From Rhypophila decipiens (taxonomy: Eukaryota; Ascomycota; Sordariomycetes; Sordariales; Naviculisporaceae), in the NCBI GenBank assembly GCA_033297075.1, contig MU858222.1:1-64000 (forward strand): a DNA stretch of 64,000 nt. The letters run 5' to 3'. The notes under the pieces are model-generated. The model was not told where the DNA came from, ran no database searches, and saw only the letters and a program-made list of their open reading frames with translations. Shown one piece after another: positions 55,123 to 64,000 of this stretch; position 1 is the stretch's first letter, and the number at the start of each line of letters is the position of its first letter. A program made the translations under genes and the position numbers.

Positions 55123-56002
55123 GGGACCAGATAAAGAGGCACCAACCTGTCCAGTTTGACACTTTTTACCCCAGTCGAGGCCTCTATCCAGTCTAGTCGG
55201 GGCATTTATTGTAGTTAGTCGAGGTATTTATTCTAAGTAGTTAAGGCATTTATTCTAGCTAGTCTAGGTATTTGTTCTAGCCAGTTAAGGTATTTATTCT
55301 AGGTAGTTAAGGCGTTTATTCTAGCCAGTCGAGGCATGTATTCTAAATAATCGAAGCATTTATTCTACCTACTCAAGGCATTTATTCTCGCAAGAGGAAT
55401 GTCTGCGTCTTAGAAAGACTAGTGTGTATATGAAAGTACTGGTGCATGTTTATCAGGTCTCTCTTTCAGATGCTTCTCCGGTTTTCTGTTCTTATGTTGT
55501 GATCTGGAGACTGGAGTACGGATGTGGTTAGGCTACTTCAGATTGATACATACCTCAGGTGAGTAGCATATCGTAATACAAACATGACGCATGTAATTGA
55601 CAAGAAACTGCTCGTGAATTATGAGGCACTAGTTAGACGGTGCAAGTATACCGTTACAAGACTATGCTGAATTCAGCAATGAATTGTTCTATCTACCTAT
55701 TCTGATGTGCAAGACACGGGATTGAGCTCAACTTCTAGAAGAAAGGAACAAACCGCGCAAAAACAACCAAGACTGCGGGAAGCATGTTCCTTACTACCCA
55801 AAGCAAGAAAAATTTGCAAGTAAAATACCATAAACCGTCATGCCGCCTGCTCTGCGTTCAGATACAAATAAAAAAGCCCAGTGTCCATGCCGTGGACTAC
55901 CTCATCCGAGAAGTCCCATCCGCCCTCTTAATTCAGGGGTAAGTAAATAACCCAAAAACCCAAAACAATCTTCACCTCCATGCCAGAACCGTCAAAATTC
56001 AG
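55123..56002. other. Intergenic region between convergent genes
   Basis: Holds minisatellite array 4. The rest is AT-rich with no gene. Confidence 0.5.
55173..55390 (+). repeat. Minisatellite array 4 (about ten units)
   Basis: Units near AGTTAAGGCATTTATTCTAG (20 bases shown) read in the same direction as the hydrolase gene that ends 51 bases before. The bases after the array (AGACTAGTGTGTATATGAA) loosely match those after array 1 (AGACTGGTGCCTATATAC). Confidence 0.85.
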
Positions 56003-59000
56003 TTAAAACAAACCCTCAAGCTTCTCAACCAACTCGTCCACATCACCGCCAGACCCCCGGGCCATCTGATCCGAAAGCCAATCCCTCGCCTTGTCAGCAA
56101 GCAGCTCCCACTCGTCCTTCCGATTGCCCAACTTCTTCTCAAAGAAAGCAAGAACCAGCGCGGTAGCCAATAGATCGCCTGGCCCCAGTCCCTGACTCTG
56201 CATGAGAGCCACGAGTCGAGCATCGGCATCCTTCACCTCCAACAAACCCAAGACCTCGTCGTTCCAAGTCCAGGATCCTGCGAATGACTGCAACGATACA
56301 AGCTTATCAAAGGTATCTCGCGTGTCAACTGGTCGGAATCCCACAGATTTAGGGGCTGCGGCGGCTTTTCCTGCTGCATCGCAAAAGTTAGCAAATTTTC
56401 CTTCCAAAACACTAGAACAAGCAAGGGCAGCGCTACCGTCGCCGTCAGACAATCCAAATCCCATGCATTCGTCCGAATCGTCATCCTCTTGGTCTACCGG
56501 CGAATAGCAAGCAGTACCCACTGGGGAACCTGGCGAATAGCCAGCAGTACCCACTGGGGAACCTGACTCACCATCTAACCAGTCCAGGTCGTCATCATCA
56601 TCAGGCCCGGGCAGAGGCATGGAAAGGGCACATGTCATCTCTTTTTCGTAAAGTTCAAGCAGAGCATCGTCTACTATTGCGTGAGGGGCTGTGGGGCACA
56701 AAATCACTGATCAGTTGTCGGAGCTGTGTATGGAGGGCCAATCGACGATAAACCTCGAATCCTCCCGCTGTGCTGGCAACACTTGCCAAGAAAAAACCAA
56801 AAAAAAAAAAACCACAACATCGCTTCTATACTGCGAACAAACAAAGAGGGGGAGCGAAGGAAAATGTACTGACGTGGATGTTTTGAATACGCGAAAGCTG
56901 ACGACTGTGCTAAACGGCGTCGCGGCTGCGCCTGCTGCTGTCCACCGAAGAGCGCCGGTGTAGCAGCCATGGACGTGGCAGTAGGTGTGTATGCATCTTG
57001 TTGGAGGCCGAAACGGGCTCCGCCCCCCATTGAAGCAGGCATCATGGGTTGTGGCGGTGGAGGAGAAGAGAAGCACAGAGCCGAGCCGCCGAACGAGTTC
57101 GAATAAGATTGAGGGCCAGCAGAGGCGCTGCTACTATTGCCGAATAACCCCCCACTAGTGACAGAAGACTGCCCAAACACAGATGTGGGTGTGGCAGCAG
57201 AGGCGAATAACCCTGAACTAATAGTGGCAGAAGACTGCCCAAACGCAGATGTGGATGGGCCAGGCGTTGAGAAACGAGCCGACAATGCTCCCGGAGGGGC
57301 CCGCGCCTGCCCCTGGGGCTCTCCCCATGATAAATCGCCCTCGCTGCCCACTGGCACATCTCGAGCCTCCTTAGTCTTGCCGGACTCATCCTCAACCGCA
57401 ACAAAGCTGCACCATCTGCCTCCAACCTGAAATTCCACACCCAGCCTGACGGCCTCGCGCTCGACCATATCCGAGAAGCGGCCCTCAAACTTGTCCTTGA
57501 GGAGCTTCCCAGGCTCCTTGACGTCCTCGGCATGATAGATCCAACCGCGTCCCTCCTCGAGTTCCTTGACGGCCTTCCTCGCGGCCAACTGGTGAATCGT
57601 CTCGCCCTTCTCGGGGAGCACAGTCACAGGGATCTCCAGCTCAAGCGGCCCATGAGCCGATGTGCCCCGCAAGACAACCGACTTGATCTCTTTCTGGGGC
57701 GACTGGGCCGAGAGAAGGAGATAGACGCTTGTGCGATTGAACGGATACAGGGGCGGGATATCGAACGGCGCCTGAAGGATCTTGGGCTCCGACACGGGCG
57801 GAACATGTGAGTACTTTCCACCGGCAGACTGGTCAAGCGAGGCATCGACCATGTCGACGTCTGCATCCGCCGAGGGGTCGAACAACGAAATACTAGGCTT
57901 TTCGACCGGGGCTGCGGGCTTCTGGGGGCCGTCGGCTACTTCAATGCTGAGAGAGTCCATAACCTTCTCCACAAGTTCAAAGTCATCGTCGTCCAGTGTA
58001 GAACCCTGATCGTCCTTGCCGTACTTGATCTCAAGGCTATAATCCTTCACGTGTGGTGAGAGCGAAGCCTTGAGCATGCGGAGGACCTTGGCATTCATTT
58101 TTTCATTTTCACCGATAGTCTGAGCAAAGCCGTTTCCTGCACGGGCGACGCCCTCAACGAGGGCATGGCTGACGCCGTTTCCGATGCCAAGTGTGAAGAG
58201 CCGAATGTCGCCGTTGCTCTCAGAAACGTGGGTGTTGATCAGCTTGAAGAGCCTGTCCTGATCCCAGATCTCACCGTCCGTCAGCAAGAACACCTCGAGA
58301 TTCATGTCTTTGTAGCGCTTCTTGAAGGCAGCCTCGATAGGTTGATACATCTCAGTACCGCCAAAGTTGGCGGCAAAGGTACTGACATATCGCTCTGCCT
58401 GCTCGAGACTCGCGGCGTCATATGACATGGACCCATTCTTGAAAAGGAACTCATGCTGCGACCCAAAAGAGCAAATGTTGAACTTGACGCCGAGAGGGAG
58501 CGACTTGAGAAAGATGCGGAGCGCGGCTTTGAGATTCGAAATCTGGTTGCCCATGGACCCCGAACGGTCACAAACAAAGATGATCTCTGGTCGGGCCGGA
58601 GGGAGGTTGAATTTGGGAACAAGCGTAGCCATCAGAGCTCGCTGATTCGGTATGGTGGGGTGGGTCTCGAGCACGGCGACAGGATTAGAGCTGTTGGAAG
58701 CCATAAGATGAAGGACAAAGTCCTTGTCTAGCTCGGCAGTGCCCAGAGAAAGCGTGGCGGATGCTTTCTGGAGGGACATGTCTGCATCTGCAGAGAGCGA
58801 CGTGTTGCCGATGGTGACCGAGATGGGGTGAGAAGGCGACTGGATCGCTTTGATGTTTGAGCCCTTTGGCATCTCGGCGTCCACAACGATCTCGATTACC
58901 GACTGAGCGGTGGCAGTGTTGGCGGTCAGGACTTCGCGGTAATGGCCACCGTACCGGGGCGCAATCCTGGTGGGGATTGTGAACCGTATCCCATCCGACT

Positions 59001-59454
59001 CGGCATCGTGTTTGAGCTCGCCCAGATAGGTGAGCTCGACTTTGATTTCTGCCCCAGCAGGGATGTTGCCAATGGTGGTAGTGAAGACATCGCTGGCGTC
59101 GGGAAGCTGATCCAGAAGCCCAGCCGTCTGTCCTCTCGCAACGGCTTCCTTGAACCTTTGCCGGGCTTCGGCACGCTCCTTGACCGTGCCCCGAATGACA
59201 CGGTCATTGTTGATTGTGCAGACAAAACCGACGACAGAAACACCGTCGTAGAGAGGGAAGGTGTACCTCAGTTCTGGGATTGGCTTGTCTTGGGGATTGA
59301 CAAACTTTTGTGTGAGGACGGATCTGCTGGTAGTTCCAATGATTTGAGAGTGTACAGAGAGCGAGGTTCGGGGCAGGTATTTCTGATGATTGGGTCGATC
59401 CAGAAAGTAGAGGCCGCAGATCCACTCTCTCCCGTAGTAGTCGTTGTACGACAT
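56003..59454 (-). CDS. VIT and von Willebrand factor A domain protein
   Basis: Two exons (59454-56874 and 56688-56003; intron 185 bases, phase 1) give 1088 residues. An N-terminal VIT domain (about 15-145) has VLTQKFVNPQDKPIPELRYT, FPLYDGVSVVGF, ERAEARQRFKEAVARGQTAG and IGNIPAGAEIKVELTYLGEL. The VWA domain (about 288-465) has an intact MIDAS: DRSGS at 296-300, FGGTEMY, and LLTDGEIWDQ. Beyond residue 730 is a Gly/Ser/Phe-rich region with FG units (SVFGQSS, SAFGQSS, GGLFGNSS). The second exon adds an acidic segment with a duplicated GSPVGTAGYSP unit and a helical end (LLATALVLAFFEKKLGN). VIT-VWA proteins resemble vault PARP4 and inter-alpha-trypsin inhibitor chains; the fungal role is unknown. 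The start was moved to MSYNDYYGREW because the longer frame lacks an ATG. Confidence 0.9.
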
Positions 59455-60548
59455 GTTGACGGATCTAAAGAAAACCGGTCGTTCGCGGGGATAATAAGAC
59501 GAGTACAAGAACAAGAATCTCTGGGCCTAGATGCTGGTTGGCGATGGTTGAATGAGACGAAAAGTGATGATGATTGATGATGATTTGGAAAAGTTGAGAG
59601 GGCAATGGAGAGAGGGGGAGGATGGACTACTTTATATCTACAATATCATGTACATACAGTACATTGTACTCTTCAAATTGGCAACCACTACTTTCAAGGA
59701 GAAGGACCCCCGTTTGTGACAGCGTCGGACGATATCATGTTGTTCGCGGGAAGGATCAATGAATGACACATACTCCCGGCCCGCCTTTAATTCCGGACGT
59801 GGAAGGGGTTGGGTAGGCACCGAAAAGATTGATGCTCAGTTGGGCGCGTTGATTGGTCCTTCCGCCAGCTGGCGAGCACTCCCTACAGGCCCTGTGAATG
59901 GCTACACTGGGTCGGTCCTTGGTCGCAACAGCTGGCAGCCGTTGTGCGTGGTGTCCAGGCATCCGGATTGGGAAATCATGGCAGTGAGGCAACCAAGATA
60001 TTCGACCAATCAGAGCCCGGGAGCTCCAGGCACCCCCATCTCATCAAGTACTCTGACTCAGGAGTTTTTGTGAAACGAAAGGGAAGTGACAAGCTTGGTG
60101 GAATTGAGGACGGAAATAATTCAAGAAAGAGTGCAAAGGTCTGAGTTTGCACAAATCCGCATTCTTGGGCCTTGCGAACCTCCAAGATTGTCGCCTTTGC
60201 AGGACAATTTCGCTCGGGGTAGCACTAGCTCGAATAAGAGAAATGTGGATACAAAGAAAGGGGTAATGGTGTTGCCGGGTAAAGATGTTGACAAAGGTCC
60301 AAATAAACACGAGCATCAGCACCAAAGCCATTTCTCGACACTACTAGCAAGGGTACTCAGCCATTGTTTAACATTATCTTGGATTGTGATTTGTAAGTGT
60401 ATGACCAGGTGGTAAATATGTACATGTATAAGGTTGTTCCGCTGTTCTTCTTTCAACAACTGGGTATTCTCCCGCAATCAGTGCCAAGTCTAACGGGTCA
60501 ATGGCAAGATACCGTACCTGCAGCTTGCTCAAGGCTGTATTCAGACAC
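59455..60548. other. Intergenic region
   Basis: Promoter side of the VIT-VWA gene on the left and 3' flank of the PAP2 gene on the right. No gene seen. Confidence 0.45.
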
Positions 60549-61956
60549 CTAAGAAGGCTTGTGAAGCCGCAACACATTCAGAAAGTAATCTTCCAACGGT
60601 AGCAGGTTCAGGAGGAATCCGTTAAACTTCCACGCCAGAATGCACGCCGTCGCGCCGGCCACTGCGTCTAGCACGAAATGGTTGGCCGTTGCCACAATCG
60701 CCGTCAGGATGATGGCCGGGTAGATCATGCCGCACACGACAGCAGTGAGGCGTTTCCAGCCAAATCGACCCCGGCCTCTCAAGGGAACAGTTGCCACGGT
60801 CAGGCCGATGAGGAAAGAATATCCAAAGTGGAGCGATGGCATGGCCGCTGTTTTCTGTTAGCACCGATCTAGGGTCAGAAAACCGATAAACACTCACCAT
60901 ATTGGTTGCAGAACCGATTCGTAGTCCACACACTGCTGTCTCCATCCGCGCCATGGACCGTGTCGACGAATCCAAAGCTCTTGGCCTCCTGCGCATGCTC
61001 GCCTTCGTACGTCGGATCGCTGAGCAGGCGTGGCGGCATGCATGGCCAAAAGGTGAAGACGATGAAGGCCAGCAGGTTGCACATGGCCATTGTCCTCCGC
61101 CTCTTCTCGTAGAGGTCAGGTCCCAACGGGCCGGCGAGGGGTCTCCATGGTCTCGATGTTCCCTGGTCGGACTGGATTCTGTGCCTCGGCCGCGTCGTGG
61201 TCAGGTAGAAGAGGACGATGAGGTACAGGATCGTGCCGGGGATGTGGATGAAGGAGTAGATCTTGTTGGTCATCTTCATCAGTTGGGGGTATTGCAGAAA
61301 CCAGGATTGGATATCTCGCTCGATAAAGATTCCCAGCCACTGCTCGAGGTGGATCACTTGCAGGGCATGCTCGCGTGCTGCGTTGACCGTGCCGACCTGG
61401 AGCGTAACTGCTGTGAATGCGCGACCAAGTTGGTAAACCTATCAAGAAAGGTGCTCTGATTAGTCTTTGGGCATGCTTCGAGGGACTTGGCAACCAGACA
61501 TACCCAATAAATCAGAGCCCAGTACCAGACTTCAACCAAAAAGGGAAGTCGCAACAGAAGCTTGCTGAGTAGTCGATCTTGATGAACTTCGGTATTCGGC
61601 GAGATCACATCCCTTTCCCATCCAAAGAACTTGAGCTTGCGCAATCGCCAGCGCGGGTCCGCCATCAAGATACTGGTTGCTCCTCCACCCAGAGTTCCTT
61701 CGGGGTCGTAAAACACAGTCGACGTGGAACTGCTCCGTGACCTGGTCCATGAGTCCTCATCGCTTGCGCTCTTGTCCGATCGACCTCTTGCTCCCCCTTC
61801 CAGATCCGCCTCTTTGGGGGCATTCCATATCGGCCGGGTCTCGATGTTGGAGTTTCGTCTGGATACGGGGTTGTAGAACTTGTTTCGGTTGACGAGTGTG
61901 CCTCCCGCGAGGAAGCTCACCACGACAAGTGGTTCTAACACAGCTCCAATGGCCAT
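60549..61956 (-). CDS. PAP2-type integral membrane protein (Aur1/IPC-synthase-like)
   Basis: Three exons (61956-61504, 61438-60898, 60847-60549) give 430 residues. The N-terminal part has a hydrophobic start, a Ser/Arg-rich cytosolic region and a helix (FLVEVWYWALIYW). The PAP2_3-type core follows: EHALQVIHLEQWLGIFIERD, IHIPGTILYLIVLFYLTTTR, NLLAFIVFTFWPCMPPRLL, NQYAAMPSLHFGYSFLIGL (PAP2 motif, SLHFGY at 336-341) and ATANHFVLDAVAG with the second catalytic His and an Asp. This is the arrangement of fungal inositol-phosphorylceramide synthase-like and related lipid phosphotransferases. The protein diverges from true Aur1 at the ends, so lipid phosphatase or phosphotransferase is the safe call. 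Membranes of Golgi or ER are likely. Confidence 0.88.
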
Positions 61957-64000
61957 CTTGCCCTTTTATGTCGTTCACTGCGGGATATTCGGGGGCTGTT
62001 GTTGTCTTCCGGGTGTATCGGCAATGAGCAGATCGCGGGACGACTCCACCATCGAACGAGGAGAATCAACGACCCGAAGCTTGTACAAGAAGCAAGACGG
62101 GAACAGGACCAGGGCACTTGTCAGTGTTACCGGACAAGACTGGCTATATATGGCGCAAGTCGGGCACTCGGTAGAAAAGAATGGCCGTGTGCGTTGGACT
62201 GGGAGAGTTCTTTCTGCCGAGGGACTGCCCCTTTTGGGGGAGAGCTCATAGTTATTTTTTCTTGCCCTCCACCCCATCGGCTGTAATGGGTGACGCGGAT
62301 GAGCAGGGAAGCTGCTTGTATCTTACATACAGACGTACTTGTCATGTCGAGGGTGCGTCTGGCACTGGTGCGGAACAGCGGATCTCGAGTTCCACGGCCC
62401 ACCAGAAGGGCAAAGATTCCAAGAAGGGGGACTGGTCAAATTTCTTGGGATCCGTCTTGGCGATAGGTAAACAAGCAGGAAGACCCATCGCAGTCGATGA
62501 CACGCCGAGGCTCGCATTCTCTAGGTGGGGACCGATATATTTCTGCAAATGTTTGATAGGACGCGCATGTTGATGATCTCTATGGGCTAAAGGGGCTTGT
62601 ACCGGGCCTCACAGAGAACACCATGGTAGATTCTCAAGTCCATGGACTCAACAAGGGAGTGAGGACGTTGCCTTTCCCGAACCCGGGTACGCAACATAGC
62701 GCCCGCGCAGTGACGACATGACTACTGTTTGTGCGCTAGACAGTAGACTGTTGCACACCAGTCTGCAATACCGTGCGCTAGTCGAGCCGGTGGGCCTTTA
62801 ACTCTTCTTTGACTCCACAAGTTCGGGAGTTCTTTATTTCTTTCACACAGGAGAAACTGGGGCCGGACACGCCATCAACTGCTGATCTTGCATTGTGTTA
62901 ATAGTGCTGTTCTCCAGCTGCTATCCACAAGTTTGAAGCCTCATGGTCCGGCCAGAGAGTCCAGCAACAGAGATATTTTCAAGGTTCCTGGGGCACATGG
63001 CAAGGTGTGAGTTCGGGGAAGTGGCATTCCGTTTCCAGTTAAAGCTCGCGTGCTCTGCTCGACGTTGCTTGTTGACCAAACCGGTAGGCGGCGGATTAAT
63101 GCTCCCGGCTTAGTTTCAGACTACAAATAGTTACCCTCGGCCCTCGACACGCAGAACGGATTTCTCGCGCGTTATAACGGACGGTGTTTCGGACTCTTTG
63201 GAGACGCCTAGCGTTGGCCGTTGATAAGGGTTGCTTGAAATGGTCATTGGCCAGTCGAAGATTCGAACCGTTCCATGCTGGTCAACATCTCGGATCGATC
63301 GGCTTTTGGGGTTTTCATGTGGTGGAGACCAAGAATTGGAGCGAGCCCGCAAAGAACTTGGCAGCTACGCTCCAAGATTCTTGCCATCGATTGCTCGATC
63401 CTGTCCATGATGCGAGTTACAACAAAACTGGCCTCTCCATCTTGGGTAGTATCAACAAGATCCAGCACTATGATTGCGATCATGAGTTGGACTTGAAGTC
63501 CGGGGACTCTGCGGTTCAAAGACTCGACCCGCCTCGAAGTAGAGCATGGCGTGGAAAGGAAAGAGTGGACGAGCCAGTGGGGATTGGACTGGCTATTTGC
63601 TAGTCAGGTCCATGATTCACACTTGTAAAAATGGAAAATGTCCAAAGATTTTCCATAAAAAAGGGTCACACTCACACACCGCTGCTCTTAGGCCAAGTAA
63701 TTCGACCGGAAGAAATCCTCCGGGGTGTGGTGGTCCTGTACAAAAGAGGCAACTCGGGCCGCTGAGTGTCTTTGGTGACAGACTTCTTCACCCTCCATTT
63801 TATGGTACTGTAGAGGGCATTTGCTAACGTCCAAATGGCCAAGCGCTGGGTACGGTTTTATTATGACCGCCGAGTGGAGTATTGGCGTTCGAAATTTACC
63901 AGAATAACTCGCGTACTGACGGTATGGTAGGTATTATGACGTCATAGAAGTAATTACACGTGTATTCTACCCCGTAAGCGCTGACTGAAGAGTACAAGCT
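61957..64000. other. Gene-poor right end
   Basis: No supported gene. The left part is the promoter of the PAP2 gene. A plus-strand frame at 63184-63603 has no domain and is opposed by an equal frame on the other strand. Near 63829-63905 sequences resembling Pol III boxes occur (ATGGCCAAGCGCTGGG and GCGTTCGAAATTT), perhaps a tRNA relic. Confidence 0.4.

Noticed and set aside
63184..63603. 139-codon plus-strand frame at the right end
   Set aside because: No recognisable domain, and the opposite strand is open over the same bases; probably chance.

Overview
The window is nuclear DNA of a filamentous ascomycete (Pezizomycotina, probably Sordariomycetes; this is inference). Supporting signs are short GT-AG introns of about 50-185 bases with CTGAC/CTAAC-like branch sites, and families typical of moulds: a HET-domain protein, a Zn2Cys6 regulator, a fungal rhodopsin-like membrane protein, DUF1996, DUF6594 and DUF3433-like proteins, a GH71 alpha-1,3-glucanase and a TPR-CHAT protein. 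There are no operons. About half the window is gene-poor, with broken genes, transposon remnants and minisatellites, as in an accessory region.

Layout. 1-9 kb: a 5'-truncated calcium P-type ATPase (-), a frameshifted Ulp1-like peptidase gene, an LTR with a Gag-like fragment, and a calcineurin-like phosphoesterase with two in-frame stops. 9-16.5 kb: a HET protein, a five-exon secreted DUF1996 protein, a TA-flanked MITE and a four-exon Zn2Cys6 factor. 17-21 kb: a divergent pair, a vanillyl-alcohol-oxidase-like flavoenzyme (-) and a carotenoid/lignostilbene cleavage oxygenase (+), sharing a 425-base promoter with repeated CGGAAT half-sites. 21.6-33 kb: an MFS transporter relic, a Ser-rich cell-wall-type fragment, broken small secreted protein genes, a TIR element holding a tRNA-like unit, and a DUF3433-like pseudogene. 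33-41 kb: a 105-aa SH3-like protein, a DUF6594 membrane protein, a 1096-aa TPR-CHAT protein with its His/Cys dyad, and a rhodopsin-like membrane protein. 42-48 kb: a polyketide synthase relic, a 791-base inverted repeat, a secreted GH71 glucanase and a second DUF3433-like fragment. 49-64 kb: a small Lys-rich protein, a secreted alpha/beta hydrolase, a VIT-VWA protein and a PAP2-type membrane protein, separated by long non-coding stretches.

How genes may work together. The oxygenase, the VAO-like oxidase, the nearby Zn2Cys6 factor and the decayed MFS transporter look like a phenolic (stilbene/lignin-type) breakdown module. The TPR-CHAT protein with its codirectional DUF6594 membrane neighbour is a plausible protease/membrane-protein pair in self/non-self or stress responses; that role is inference. 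The most unusual pattern is a dispersed minisatellite of about 21 bases present at four places. Each array lies just 3' of a gene or gene relic and in the same orientation as it.
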